From an uncultured Lachnospiraceae bacterium (GTDB taxonomy: Bacteria > Bacillota > Clostridia > Lachnospirales > Lachnospiraceae), in the NCBI GenBank assembly GCA_902796425.1, contig CADBPC010000083.1, positions 1-36,461 of the forward strand: a stretch of DNA of 36,461 nt, read 5' to 3'. This document shows positions 15,153 through 24,399 of the stretch, one piece after another. Both the position numbers and the translations under genes were made by a program. The notes under the pieces were generated by a model. It did no database searches and was not told where the DNA came from. It saw only the letters and a list, made by a program, of their open reading frames with translations. The number at the start of each line of letters is the position of its first letter. The stretch's first letter is position 1.

Positions 15153-16085
15153 TTAAAAAATCGCGTTGTCCGGACTGGTCCTGGATACGATCCAGTTCGA
15201 GAAGCAGACAAGAGTGAAGCCGACGACGGACTGGAACACGCCGGCTGCGGAGCTGCGTCCGATTCCGCCGGAGCTGATCAATGCACGGTATACATAGGTA
15301 TCAATCGTGTTGGTAACCGGGAAGAGCGTGCCGGAATTCTGCGGGATCTGATAAAACAGGCCGAAATCGGAATAGAAGATTCGTCCGATGCTCATCAGAA
15401 GGAGTGTAATGACCGACGGAACCAGGAAGGGAAGCGTAATATTCCTGATCTGCTGCCACTTGTTTGCCCCGTCGAGCGCTGCCGCCTCATAGTAGGTGCC
15501 GTCAATGCCGGAGACAGTTGCGATATAAATCAAAGTTCCGTAGCCCACACCTTTCCAGCAATTGACGAGAATCAGAATAAACGGCCAGTACTTTGGTGTG
15601 TTGTACCAGAATATCTTTTCATGCCCATGCGATGTGAGAAACGCGTTGAGCATGCCGTTCTCGTGACTGAGGAAGGCAAATACGATGTAGCTGGTGACCA
15701 CGATGGAGACCAGGAAGGGGAGCAGTATGGAGGACTGGTAAAGCTTTTTCAGCCCTTTGTGTGCCACATCACAGATCATGATCGCCAGGATGATACCGAC
15801 AATGTTGTTGACAATAATGAATGCCACATTGTACAGGAATGTATTGCGTATAATGGTGAATGCGTCGTTGGAAGTCAGCAGATATTCAAAGTTTTTGAAT
15901 CCGTTCCACGGACTGCCGTAAATACCGTCGTTAACATTATATTTCTTAAAGGCTACGATGATGCCTGTCATGGGAATATAGTTGTTGATCAACAGATAGA
16001 GCAGGCCGGGGATCATCATGATGTAAAGAGGAATGAACTGTTTAAACTGGGCAGGGCTCAGTTTTTTCTTCTTTTCCTGTTTCAT
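15153..16085 (-). CDS. ABC sugar transporter permease, LplB-type (locus 1)
   Basis: A 310-residue inner-membrane permease of the LplB group (CUT1). It starts with a Lys-rich cytoplasmic head, followed by the conserved first span region IPGLLYLLINNYIPMTGI and five further spans. The EAA loop reads EAAALDGANKWQQIRNITLP. The C-terminus ends in the SPDNAIF form, shared with the locus 2 counterpart (SDNALF). The ATG at 16085 is preceded by AAAGGATGGG; an upstream frame of 15 codons would cover the intercistronic hairpin and is rejected. It pairs with the YtcP-type permease encoded downstream and follows the binding-protein gene after an 84-base gap containing a hairpin. Confidence 0.92.
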   Translation of the reverse strand: MKQEKKKKLSPAQFKQFIPLYIMMIPGLLYLLINNYIPMTGIIVAFKKYNVNDGIYGSPWNGFKNFEYLLTSNDAFTIIRNTFLYNVAFIIVNNIVGIILAIMICDVAHKGLKKLYQSSILLPFLVSIVVTSYIVFAFLSHENGMLNAFLTSHGHEKIFWYNTPKYWPFILILVNCWKGVGYGTLIYIATVSGIDGTYYEAAALDGANKWQQIRNITLPFLVPSVITLLLMSIGRIFYSDFGLFYQIPQNSGTLFPVTNTIDTYVYRALISSGGIGRSSAAGVFQSVVGFTLVCFSNWIVSRTSPDNAIF

Positions 16086-16101
16086 ATCCCATCCTTTCAA
16101 T

Positions 16102-16131
16102 AATGGGAGCCGCACGCATGCAGCTCCCATT
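16102..16131 (-). terminator. Intercistronic hairpin between binding protein and permease genes
   Basis: Perfect 9-base arms AATGGGAGC (16102-16110) and GCTCCCATT (16123-16131) with a 12-base loop that can itself pair (GCA/TGC). On the minus strand it follows the binding-protein stop. It has no strong T-run and more likely protects the upstream mRNA or causes partial termination, so that binding protein is made in excess over permeases. Confidence 0.55.
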
Positions 16132-16169
16132 CTGTTAAAGCTTTGCTATACCGTATCAAATATCATTTA

Positions 16170-17738
16170 TCAGTTCTGGGCAGCGAGCCACTCGTCGAGC
16201 TGTTTCTGCTTTTCGTCGATGACTGTCTGAAGTCCGGCAGCGTACATTGCATCGTTCATTTCCTTGATGGCTGTATCGGGATCCAGGATACCGAAGCAGA
16301 CATCCTTCTGGTACTGAGACCATACGGTATTAAGCTGTGCAATCTCAGTGGCAACCGGTGTTGTATCAAGCTGGAAGCCATATGCCTTGGAGGTCATCAT
16401 GGAATCGTTGTACACCTTATACTGATCCCAGATGTCCGCATCATTTCCGACCCAGGCATGTCCTGCAAACTGATTGGGATAAATCCAGCCATAATCGTTG
16501 TGATAACCGCAGGTTGCAGCGGTAACGCCTTCAGGATAGCAGGCATTTCCGTTCTCATCCTCAACCCAGTCAACACCCTTGACGCCCCAGTTAATCAGGT
16601 CGTTGAACTCGCCGCTTGTATATGCCCAGTTCAGGAACTGCGCGGCCTTGACCTTATCCTTGGAAGCATTGGCGATAGAGAAGACAGCGGACGCGACACC
16701 GGTGGTCATCTTGCAGGCATCGGAAAGCTCGATGACTTCGACCTCATAGCCGGTCTGGGAAAGCTTTTCCGCTGCTGTGTTGGGCTTGTAATACAGCAGG
16801 AAGGAGAAGCAGTTGCCGGCCTTCATCTTGATTTCACCAGAGTCGGTGTTTGTCGCGATATCAGCAGACTCATAGCCGTTCTCAAACCATGTCCTGTGAA
16901 GCTTTGCAAGCTGATAGAACTGATCTGACTCAAACCAGTTTGTGACCGTCGTTTTCTGTCCGTAATCTTCCAGGACGCCGAATGTATCGGAGAGAACGTC
17001 AGTCCATGCATATGTCGATGTTCCGAGGGAAACGGTGCCGTCCAGGACAACCATGTCCGGATATGCCTCGTGAACAGCAGCGAACAGGTCTGTGACCTTC
17101 TGGTAGGACTCCCAGTTGTCAGGTCTTATCCCGGCGAAATCCTCGATCTTGAACCCGAGCTCATCAAAGATATCCTTTCTCACGACAAGGCCTGCGGGAT
17201 AGCCTCTCTCCTGCATGCGCGGGAATCCTGTAAGGAATCCGGCGACAGTGCCTGCGTAATAATCCTCCTCGCCCATGACATCCATGACGCCTGTCAGATA
17301 AGGCTCATAGTCATTGAGGTCGACGATGTACTGGGATGTGATGTAGTCCGCCATGTTGGATGCGAATGCCGGGAATACATCAAGATCCTCGCCTGAAGAA
17401 AGCATCAGCTGGATCTGGTTGGAGTAGGTACCGAAGGTCATGGGGATCATGTTGACCTTCATATTGAGTTCCTTCATGGTGAGCTCATTGACTGCGTCGT
17501 TGACTTTCTGCTGGTCAGCGCCTTCCTGCGCGACAAGATAGCAGAAATTGACGGTATAAGGCTCTCCCTCCATATCAATGGAAGTATCGACCTCGCCGGA
17601 CGCTGTTTCTTCAGATGCGGAAGCAGAACTTCCTGCAGAGCTTCCTGAACTGCTGCCTGAACCGCCGCCGCAGCCTGCCAGGACAGTGGCAGCTAAAGAG
17701 GCTGCCATAAGAGCCGCAAAGATCCTTTTTGCTTTCAT
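16170..17738 (-). CDS. Lipoprotein sugar-binding protein of ABC importer (locus 1)
   Basis: A 522-residue extracellular solute-binding protein, LipO/YtcQ-like, tethered to the outer face of the membrane. The signal peptide ends in the lipobox VLAGC with C23 as the acylated cysteine, followed by a Gly/Ser-rich linker. The mature part (from about residue 52) shows the two-domain binding-protein pattern, with aromatic residues in the C-terminal half such as WGVKGVDWVEDENG. The length fits the large LipO class, which binds complex oligosaccharides. ACGGAGGATTAT places the start at 17738. It is the first gene of locus 1 and is divergent from its likely two-component regulators. The sugar is not known. 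Confidence 0.9.
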   Translation of the reverse strand: MKAKRIFAALMAASLAATVLAGCGGGSGSSSGSSAGSSASASEETASGEVDTSIDMEGEPYTVNFCYLVAQEGADQQKVNDAVNELTMKELNMKVNMIPMTFGTYSNQIQLMLSSGEDLDVFPAFASNMADYITSQYIVDLNDYEPYLTGVMDVMGEEDYYAGTVAGFLTGFPRMQERGYPAGLVVRKDIFDELGFKIEDFAGIRPDNWESYQKVTDLFAAVHEAYPDMVVLDGTVSLGTSTYAWTDVLSDTFGVLEDYGQKTTVTNWFESDQFYQLAKLHRTWFENGYESADIATNTDSGEIKMKAGNCFSFLLYYKPNTAAEKLSQTGYEVEVIELSDACKMTTGVASAVFSIANASKDKVKAAQFLNWAYTSGEFNDLINWGVKGVDWVEDENGNACYPEGVTAATCGYHNDYGWIYPNQFAGHAWVGNDADIWDQYKVYNDSMMTSKAYGFQLDTTPVATEIAQLNTVWSQYQKDVCFGILDPDTAIKEMNDAMYAAGLQTVIDEKQKQLDEWLAAQN

Positions 17739-17785
17739 ATAATCCTCCGTAAATCTGGGGCCGTTAAACCCCGTTCCAATTATTC

Positions 17786-17884
17786 TTTCATGAATAATCC
17801 TATCCGTCCGGCCTTTGTCCTACTACCCGAAAATCGATTTTGACTGCCCGATTCTCGACATTTATGTCGGAACCGAATTATAAT
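17786..17884 (+). promoter_or_regulatory. Divergent control region between locus 1 and its kinase gene
   Basis: The 205-base gap 17739-17943 holds a good plus-strand promoter for the kinase: TCGACA at 17855-17860, an 18-base spacer and TATAAT at 17879-17884. A perfect palindrome AAAATCGATTTT lies at 17830-17841, a small hairpin CGACA-TTTA-TGTCG at 17856-17869, and ATTATTC/GAATAAT arms at 17779-17785 and 17792-17798. No equally good promoter for the binding-protein gene is visible on the minus strand, which fits a weak promoter needing an activator, presumably the neighbouring regulator. Confidence 0.55.
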
Positions 17885-17943
17885 GATATCGATACCGTTG
17901 ATACACCACGCCGGCGTACATCTCTGCTGTTCCGGAGGCAATG

Positions 17944-19737
17944 ATGAAGCGTCTTCGAGTCTTTCTGAATACACTCCTCGGACATGTCACGGTCCCGCTT
18001 GTTGTCATCACTCTCATCTGCTGTCTCCTTGTTATTGTCATCAATCAGCGCGCCTACCAGACCCAGAAAGAAGAGATGATTACCCTTGTGCGGACAAATC
18101 TTGAGAGCGCCTATAATGTCCAGGATGCGCAGCTCGATGTCATGAGTGCCTTTTATCGGAGCATGTTCATCAACAACCAGAATTATCAGCAGCTCAGAAA
18201 GCCGGTCAGTGAGAAAGCATACTATCTTGCCGCTACACAGACTCTGCAGGATCTGGATGATGTATTCTTTTCCTTCAGCGGCCTGACCTGTACGTACTAC
18301 TACACCGCAGACAGGGATTACCTGATCCAGTCAAGCACGCATCCAAATTATGAACAAAGCGAGCTGATCAAGGCGTATATTAAATCATCTCACAATAAAT
18401 CAGAGGAGCCTGTATACACCCAGTCCAGCTGGCATCTTGCCGGGATCGGCGACGCAGTGTACCTTATCAACGTAATCCGGCAGACATCTTCAGAGATCGG
18501 GATTATCCTCGACATCCGCAACATACTGGAAAACATGCATGTCCTGGATGATTTTGAACAGGGCGCGCTGTATCTTACCGATGCAGACGGCAGACTGGTT
18601 TCAGGCATTGCTGCCGCGGACGGCCTGTATACTGACTGTACACAGGATTATCTGGACAGCCGCTCCTGGCTAAAGGTCAACTGTCCATGTGCGAAAGTCC
18701 CTTACACGCTGAATCTGATCCTTCCGGGTGAATTGTTTCTTGAACCGCTGTATCGCCAGAATGTACTGATCACGGGTGTGCTGCTGACGGCGCTTTTTGC
18801 CATGCTTTTGGCAGCGATTCATGTTTTTTACCACTTTACGGTCAAGCCCGTGGAAGATATCGCGAAGCTCACGAAGGAGCTGGAGAGCGGTGAAATCGGA
18901 CAGCGTCTGCCCGAGAATAACCTTGTCACGGAAATCCATGCGATCAACCACAACTTTAACCAGATGGTCAACGCCATAACAACGCTCAAGATCGATCTCT
19001 ACGAAGAAAAGCTGCGCCATCAGGAGGCGGAACTTGCCCAGCTGCGTCTGCAGCTCAACCCTCACCTTCTTTTGAATTCCCTGAACATGATTTACACGAT
19101 GACGAGACAACAGCATTACAATGTCTCCATGAAGTTCACAATGTGCCTGATCCGGCACTTCCGCTATATTTTAAAAAAGAGTCACAATTTTGTAACGCTA
19201 ACCGAGGAACTGGACTTCTGCGAAAACTACATGGAGATTCTCTCCCTTCAGTACCCGTCCTATTTCTCCTATGAAATCAGCCTGTCGGAAGAGAGGATCA
19301 AAGAGGAGACGCTTCTTCCTCCCCTGTCCGTGGAAAACCTGATCGAGAATGCTGTAAAATACGGTCTGACACAGGATGCCCCGCTTCACATTCAAATCTG
19401 TATTGAAGCGATAAGGCGCGCGGGACTGCAATGCACAAAGATCGTAATCAGCGACAACGGCCCCGGATATTCCGATGAAGCGCTGTCTTATATTCATCGG
19501 CTCCTGTCGGGGGAGGATATCAAAAACCTTGCTTCCGACGGGGTCGGACTTAAGAATCTGATCGAGAGAATGAGAATATTATATGAGGGAGAGGCCTCTC
19601 TTACATTTGAAAATGATAGCGGGGCAAAGATAACCATGACTTTCCCGTCGGTATGGCCGCAGTTGACAGAAGAAAGGACTGCCGGTACAGGCGCTGCAGA
19701 ATCAGCAAAGGCGCCGGAAATGGCTGGTGAACTATGA
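17944..19737 (+). CDS. YesM-type sensor histidine kinase (locus 1)
   Basis: A membrane sensor kinase of about 597 residues. One span lies near 16-37 and a second near 275-298, framing an extracellular sensor region of about 235 residues. A HAMP linker (about 299-350) follows, then a His_kinase domain with LRLQLNPHLLLNSLN (phosphorylated H375 counting from the first ATG) and an ATPase domain with LIENAVKYG (N470) and SDNGPGY (505-510). The usual NPHFLYN box is NPHLLLN here. GGAGG at 17934-17938 favours the second of two adjacent ATGs, at 17944. The regulator gene overlaps the stop by 4 bases. It lies divergent to the locus 1 transporter genes and probably senses their substrate, possibly through the loaded binding protein. 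Confidence 0.9.
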   Translation: MKRLRVFLNTLLGHVTVPLVVITLICCLLVIVINQRAYQTQKEEMITLVRTNLESAYNVQDAQLDVMSAFYRSMFINNQNYQQLRKPVSEKAYYLAATQTLQDLDDVFFSFSGLTCTYYYTADRDYLIQSSTHPNYEQSELIKAYIKSSHNKSEEPVYTQSSWHLAGIGDAVYLINVIRQTSSEIGIILDIRNILENMHVLDDFEQGALYLTDADGRLVSGIAAADGLYTDCTQDYLDSRSWLKVNCPCAKVPYTLNLILPGELFLEPLYRQNVLITGVLLTALFAMLLAAIHVFYHFTVKPVEDIAKLTKELESGEIGQRLPENNLVTEIHAINHNFNQMVNAITTLKIDLYEEKLRHQEAELAQLRLQLNPHLLLNSLNMIYTMTRQQHYNVSMKFTMCLIRHFRYILKKSHNFVTLTEELDFCENYMEILSLQYPSYFSYEISLSEERIKEETLLPPLSVENLIENAVKYGLTQDAPLHIQICIEAIRRAGLQCTKIVISDNGPGYSDEALSYIHRLLSGEDIKNLASDGVGLKNLIERMRILYEGEASLTFENDSGAKITMTFPSVWPQLTEERTAGTGAAESAKAPEMAGEL

Positions 19738-20504
19738 AATACAATCTTCTTATAATAGATGATGAAATCTATACGCTGGAGGATATCTGCTCCTGCATCG
19801 ATAAAGAAACACTGTCTGTGGGGAAAATCTTTACTGCCGTCAATACAACGCGGGCGCGCAGGATTCTCGATGAAGAGGACATCCATGTTATCCTCTCCGA
19901 CATTGACATGCCGGGAGGAGACGGTCTTTCCTTTATGAGATCCGTGCGGGATACGCATGCCGACACACCGTGCATCTTCATCACAAATTATGCGGAGTTC
20001 TCCTACGCACAGGAGGCGATCCACCTCAATGTGCTGGATTATCTTCTGAAACCCGTAGAACCAGAGACCCTTAACAGTGTGCTGGAGAAGGCCCTGATGA
20101 TTGTCCGTGACAGCCTCGGGCACGAGCAGGCCTTACTGCAGACATCAGGGACGGACAGAACCGGCTTCACCTCCTGCCAGAAGGATGTCTATGTCAGTGA
20201 GGCAATGACCTTCCTTGAGGACAATCTCCGGAATGATGTCACAAGGGAAAGCGTCAGTGAACATGTTCATATCACGCCGGATCACCTGGACAGGCTTTTC
20301 AAGGAACAGGCAGGCATGTCCGTATTCCGATACATTGTCTTCAGGAAAATAGAACTGTCAAAGAAGCTTCTCTCACAGACCAGTCAGCCGATCGGCAGCA
20401 TCGCGTCAGATCTCGGGTACTGTAATCTTTCGAACTTCTCCTCTGCTTTCAGGAAGCTGTGCGGCATGACACCCGCCGAATACAGGAAAACCATGACGGA
20501 TTAA
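19734..20504 (+). CDS. YesN-type response regulator, AraC-family output (locus 1)
   Basis: A 256-residue regulator with an N-terminal receiver domain (IIDDE at 7-11, phosphorylated D56 in LSDIDMPGGDG, K107 in LLKPVEP) and a C-terminal AraC-type DNA-binding domain (about 158-253) with two helix-turn-helix units, ending in GMTPAEYRK. The linker is short, so it is a compact member of the YesN group. The ATG overlaps the kinase stop (ATGA), which implies coupled translation. It probably activates the divergent locus 1 genes and possibly the CapA and GH3 genes downstream. The binding site cannot be shown; the palindrome at 17830-17841 is one candidate. Confidence 0.9.
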   Translation: MKYNLLIIDDEIYTLEDICSCIDKETLSVGKIFTAVNTTRARRILDEEDIHVILSDIDMPGGDGLSFMRSVRDTHADTPCIFITNYAEFSYAQEAIHLNVLDYLLKPVEPETLNSVLEKALMIVRDSLGHEQALLQTSGTDRTGFTSCQKDVYVSEAMTFLEDNLRNDVTRESVSEHVHITPDHLDRLFKEQAGMSVFRYIVFRKIELSKKLLSQTSQPIGSIASDLGYCNLSNFSSAFRKLCGMTPAEYRKTMTD

Positions 20505-20563
20505 TGGTAGAACAACGGGTATCCGCATGATAGAATGACAGATATTTACCCGGAGGCAGGTTC

Positions 20564-21751
20564 ATGAAATCCAAAAAAAGGCAAACAGCTCTGGTATTTA
20601 CCGGAGATATCGGCTTTGACAAATACATGGACGGGCAGTGGAACGACCCGGAGCTTTTGTCAAAAGGGGTGCTCTCGTTCCTTCACAGCGGCGACCATGT
20701 CATCGCCAACGTGGAGGGGCCGCTCGCAGGCGCTGTGAACCGGGACGGCCTTACCGGCGTGCAGCAGCTCCTTCACACAATGAATCCCGCCGCCGTGGGC
20801 GTCCTCAAAAGCATGCACGCGGATATCTGGAATCTCTGCAACAATCACATCATGGACGCCGGCGAGGAAGGCCTTGCAAAAACGCTGGAGGAAGCAAGAC
20901 TCGCCGGAGCTCTTACCATCGGCGCCGGCATGAATCTGGAGGATGCCTCGCGCCCCCTCATCCTTGACGAGGCCGGCGGGATCGGGATCTTCAGCGTCGG
21001 CTACCAGAGGGGGTGCAAGCCCGCGGGGCCGGAAAAGGGAGGGTGCCTCATCTGGAGTGAGCTGAACCGGATCCGCGACAATATCCAGAAGATAAAGGAG
21101 ACCTGCCGCTGGTGCGTCATTGTCGCGCACGCGGGAGAGGAATTCACATCCCTCCCCTCCCCTTACACAAGGCGCAGGTACCTTGAGTTTCTCGACATGG
21201 GCGCCGACATCATCGTCGCGCACCACCCCCATGTGCCGATGAACTATGAGCTTGTCGGCGATAAGGCGGTCTTCTACTCGCTCGGCAACTTCATTTTCGA
21301 CACGGATTACCAGCGGGCGCAGTACCACACGGAGGAAGGACTCCTGTTAAAGCTGTGCTTCACCGAAGAATCCTACTCCTTTGAGCCCTTCGGCCTTCGC
21401 ATCGCAAGAGGGCCGGAGCATGTGGAAGAGGGCCCCGTGCCCGCGATTTTCCAGGATGTCCCGGACGAGGAATACCGGCTTCTTTCGCCCCTTGCCGCAA
21501 AGATGTTCATCGCGGCAACAAAGCGCCAGCAGATTTACCTGAATCCGAAAGAGTTCAAGGGCGCCTCCGAGGAAAAGTGGGCGGAGCATTTCGCCAATCC
21601 CAGGCGGAGCGGGCGCGTTCCCGGCGAAGCGCTCGATTTCTTCCTGATCTGTCCTCTTGCCGCGCGTGCGGAGGACAATGAGTGGCAGAAAAGCCGGCTT
21701 GAAGGGGTTAAAAAATACATCCTTGACCAGATGGAGGATCTGCCGGAATGA
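20564..21751 (+). CDS. CapA-family (PGA_cap) protein, no signal peptide
   Basis: A 395-residue protein of the CapA/PGA_cap family, which has a calcineurin-like metallophosphoesterase fold. Visible motifs are FTGDIGFD (12-19), NVEGPLAG, CNNHIMDAGEEGL and VAHAGEEFT, followed by VAHHPHVPMNYE, all characteristic of the family. CapA in Bacillus takes part in poly-gamma-glutamate export and is membrane bound. Here there is neither a signal peptide nor a membrane span, so the protein should be cytoplasmic and may be a hydrolase with a different role. GGAGG is placed 7 bases before the ATG. An extended -10 box (TGATAGAAT ending at 20536) gives a possible promoter. It lies between the regulator and GH3 genes; a link to sugar use is inferred from this position only. 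Confidence 0.83.
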   Translation: MKSKKRQTALVFTGDIGFDKYMDGQWNDPELLSKGVLSFLHSGDHVIANVEGPLAGAVNRDGLTGVQQLLHTMNPAAVGVLKSMHADIWNLCNNHIMDAGEEGLAKTLEEARLAGALTIGAGMNLEDASRPLILDEAGGIGIFSVGYQRGCKPAGPEKGGCLIWSELNRIRDNIQKIKETCRWCVIVAHAGEEFTSLPSPYTRRRYLEFLDMGADIIVAHHPHVPMNYELVGDKAVFYSLGNFIFDTDYQRAQYHTEEGLLLKLCFTEESYSFEPFGLRIARGPEHVEEGPVPAIFQDVPDEEYRLLSPLAAKMFIAATKRQQIYLNPKEFKGASEEKWAEHFANPRRSGRVPGEALDFFLICPLAARAEDNEWQKSRLEGVKKYILDQMEDLPE

Positions 21752-21780
21752 TTCACGGAGGATCTTCCAGAATGTTGCTT

Positions 21781-21829
21781 TAATACGGCGGCTGTGCCGG
21801 AATTATTTCCTGTACTGTGCGCCGTATTA
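21781..21829. repeat. Inverted repeat between CapA-like and GH3 genes
   Basis: Perfect 10-base arms TAATACGGCG (21781-21790) and CGCCGTATTA (21820-21829), 29 bases apart, start 30 bases after the CapA stop. No T-run follows on the plus strand. It may be a weak terminator or an operator for the GH3 gene. The rest of the gap to 21944 holds the GH3 ribosome site (AGGAGG, 21932-21937) and only weak promoter-like matches. Confidence 0.45.
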
Positions 21830-21944
21830 TGATACGATAGTTCAGGCTGCATATGACTGCGGACTGCCCTGCGGCAAACAGCTGCAGTCTCTTGGCAGCA
21901 TATGCTTTCACAATAATAACGATCTGATTTCAGGAGGAACAGCA

Positions 21945-24389
21945 ATGGCTAAATGGTCCAGACCCCGGTTTACACCGAACCTTCCGCTCGGCGCGGGCGG
22001 CGAGCGTGTGACGGCAAGCCCGGCGCACATCGAAATTTCCAAAAATGCCGCCAAAGAGGGCATGGTTCTTTTGAAGAACGAAGACTCGGTCCTTCCGCTT
22101 AAGAGAGGAACCCGCATCGCCCTGTTCGGCAAGGGCACCTTTGATTATGTAAAGGGCGGCGGCGGAAGCGGCGATGTTACGGTCGCTTATATCCGCAATC
22201 TTTATGAGGGCTTCAAGGCTCTCGGCGACCGTGTCCTTGTCTATGACAGGACGGCGGATTTCTACAGCTCCTATGTCAGCGAGCAGTATGCAAAGGGCAG
22301 CATGCCCGGCATGATCCGCGAGCCCGAGCTCCCCGATGAACTGGTTGCGGGCGCTGCTGCGTTTACGGATACCGCGGTTATTTCCATCAGCCGTTTCTCC
22401 GGCGAGGGGTGGGATCGCAAGAGCTCTGTCGGCAAGGCCGGCGAGCATGAATGTGACAATAACGAGATCGTCCGTCTTGCGGATACGATCTTTGACAGCG
22501 GCGATTTCTATCTGACCTCGGCTGAAAAAGCGATGGTCGATAAGGTCGCGGGCGCATTCAAAAAGGTCGTCGTCGTCCTGAATGTCGGCGGCATGGTGGA
22601 CAGTGAGTGGTTTAAAGAGGATGAGAGGATTAACTCTGTACTGATGGCCTGGCAGGGCGGCATGGAGGGCGGCCTTGCGGCTGCCGAGCTCCTTACCGGC
22701 ATCGGCACACCCTCCGGAAAGCTCGCGGATACCTTCGCAAAGAGGCTCGAGGATTATCCTTCAACTGCAACCTTCCACGAGAGCGGCGACTATGTCAAAT
22801 ATTACGAGGACATCTATGTCGGCTACCGCTATTTTGAGACCATTCCCGGCGCAGCCGAGAAGGTCAATTATCCCTTCGGCTACGGCCTCTCCTACACAAG
22901 CTTTAAGATATCGGATGCCGCTGTCACGGAAAAGGTCTGCAAAAAGTGCGGAAGAAAGCGCTTTATCTTTGAAGTGACCGTAACCAATACCGGAAGCTGC
23001 GCCGGCAAAGAAGTCGTGCAGCTCTACTATGGCGCGCCGCAGGGCGTCCTCGGAAAGCCCGCGAAGGTCCTCGCAGGCTATCACAAGACAAGGCTCCTTG
23101 CGCCGGGTGAGAGCGAGTTTATCACCCTCAGGGTAAAGTCTGAGGATATGGCGAGCTACGATGATCTCGGCAAGGTCTGCAAGTCAGCATACGTCCTTGA
23201 AAAGGGTGATTATCATTTCTATCTCGGAACGGATGTCAGAAGCGCGGCGGACACCGGCTATGTCTGGAATAATCCCGGGGATGAGGTAACTCTGCAGCTG
23301 ACAGAGAAGATGGCGCCCACCTCTCTTGAAAAGCGCCTTCGCTCCGACGGAACCTATGAGGAGCTGCCGACAGGCGAGCCCTTCGATACCGATGCCTGCG
23401 CGATCAAGCATATGACAAAGCAGGAATCCGAGGGAAATATCCCTCAGACCCGCTTCCACGATTACACAACAGCTCCCTGGCATGCGGATCCGAACGCTCC
23501 CACCGTTCCCAAGCTCATCGATGTCGCCGAGGGGAAGATCACTCTCAAAGACTTCATCGCACAGCTTCCGGATGAGGACCTGTTCTGGCTGCTGTCCGGA
23601 ACGCCCAACACCGGCGTCGCCAACACCTTCGGTATCGGCAACATCCCGGACTACGGCATCCCGAATGTCATGACCGCCGACGGCCCTGCGGGCGTTCGTG
23701 TCGCAAAGGAGACCGGCGTCGTGACGACCGCCTTCCCCTGCTCTACTCTTCTTGCCTGCACCTGGAATGAGGACATCGTCTATGAGGTCGGCGAGGCAGG
23801 CGGCAAGGAGCTCAAGGAAAACAACCTCTGCGTGTGGCTTACTCCCGCCGTCAACATCCACAGAAGCCCCCTGTGCGGACGCAACTTCGAGTATTACTCC
23901 GAGGATCCCCACCTTGCCGGCAAACAGGCCGCTGCGATGGTAAAGGGCATCCAGTCCAACAACGTCGGCACCTCCTTAAAGCACTTCGCGCTGAACGACA
24001 AGGAAACCAACCGCAAGGACAGCGACTCCCGCGCTTCCGAGAGAGCGATCCGCGAGATCTATCTGAAGCAGTTTGAGATCGTTGTAAAGGAAGCCGATCC
24101 CTGGTCCATCATGACCAGCTACAACATCATCAACGGCCACCGCGCGTCCGAGAATTCGGATCTCCTCCGCGGAATTCTTCGCGGCGAGTGGGGCTACACC
24201 GGAATGGTTACGACCGACTGGTGGACCTATGGCGAGCATTACAAAGAAGCGATGGCCGGAAACGACCTGAAGATGGGCTGCGGCTATCCCGAGCGCCTGA
24301 AGATGGCAAAGGAAGCCGGAGCACTGACACGCGAAGCGATGGAAGAAGCGGCGGAGCACATCCTCGGCCTCATCCTGAAGCTTGACTGA
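21945..24389 (+). CDS. GH3 beta-glucosidase with swapped domain order
   Basis: An 814-residue GH3 glycosidase that cuts beta-linked glucose, xylose or related sugars from the non-reducing end. Its domain order is reversed relative to the standard family: the alpha/beta sandwich domain comes first (about 28-270, beginning AAKEGMVLLKNEDSVLPL, with acid/base E154 in RFSGEGWDR), then the fibronectin-like domain (about 310-430), then the catalytic barrel (about 535-814) with KH at 679-680 and the nucleophile D758 in MVTTDWW. Rumen clostridia such as Butyrivibrio and Ruminococcus have enzymes with this arrangement. No signal peptide is present. AGGAGG 7 bases upstream fixes the ATG at 21945; upstream in-frame sequence overlaps the CapA gene and is not used. 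It ends just before a strong terminator. Confidence 0.93.
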   Translation: MAKWSRPRFTPNLPLGAGGERVTASPAHIEISKNAAKEGMVLLKNEDSVLPLKRGTRIALFGKGTFDYVKGGGGSGDVTVAYIRNLYEGFKALGDRVLVYDRTADFYSSYVSEQYAKGSMPGMIREPELPDELVAGAAAFTDTAVISISRFSGEGWDRKSSVGKAGEHECDNNEIVRLADTIFDSGDFYLTSAEKAMVDKVAGAFKKVVVVLNVGGMVDSEWFKEDERINSVLMAWQGGMEGGLAAAELLTGIGTPSGKLADTFAKRLEDYPSTATFHESGDYVKYYEDIYVGYRYFETIPGAAEKVNYPFGYGLSYTSFKISDAAVTEKVCKKCGRKRFIFEVTVTNTGSCAGKEVVQLYYGAPQGVLGKPAKVLAGYHKTRLLAPGESEFITLRVKSEDMASYDDLGKVCKSAYVLEKGDYHFYLGTDVRSAADTGYVWNNPGDEVTLQLTEKMAPTSLEKRLRSDGTYEELPTGEPFDTDACAIKHMTKQESEGNIPQTRFHDYTTAPWHADPNAPTVPKLIDVAEGKITLKDFIAQLPDEDLFWLLSGTPNTGVANTFGIGNIPDYGIPNVMTADGPAGVRVAKETGVVTTAFPCSTLLACTWNEDIVYEVGEAGGKELKENNLCVWLTPAVNIHRSPLCGRNFEYYSEDPHLAGKQAAAMVKGIQSNNVGTSLKHFALNDKETNRKDSDSRASERAIREIYLKQFEIVVKEADPWSIMTSYNIINGHRASENSDLLRGILRGEWGYTGMVTTDWWTYGEHYKEAMAGNDLKMGCGYPERLKMAKEAGALTREAMEEAAEHILGLILKLD

Positions 24390-24399
24390 TTAACACTAC

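Noticed and set aside
20660-21328. Minus-strand frame opposite the CapA-like gene
   Set aside because: No motif and no ribosome site; the plus-strand gene is clear.
20564-21751. Capsule or poly-gamma-glutamate locus
   Set aside because: CapB and CapC-like genes are absent and the CapA-like protein has no membrane anchor.
21657-21944. GH3 start further upstream
   Set aside because: The in-frame extension runs through the CapA coding end and an inverted repeat and would not resemble a GH3 N-terminus; AGGAGG at 21932-21937 supports 21945.
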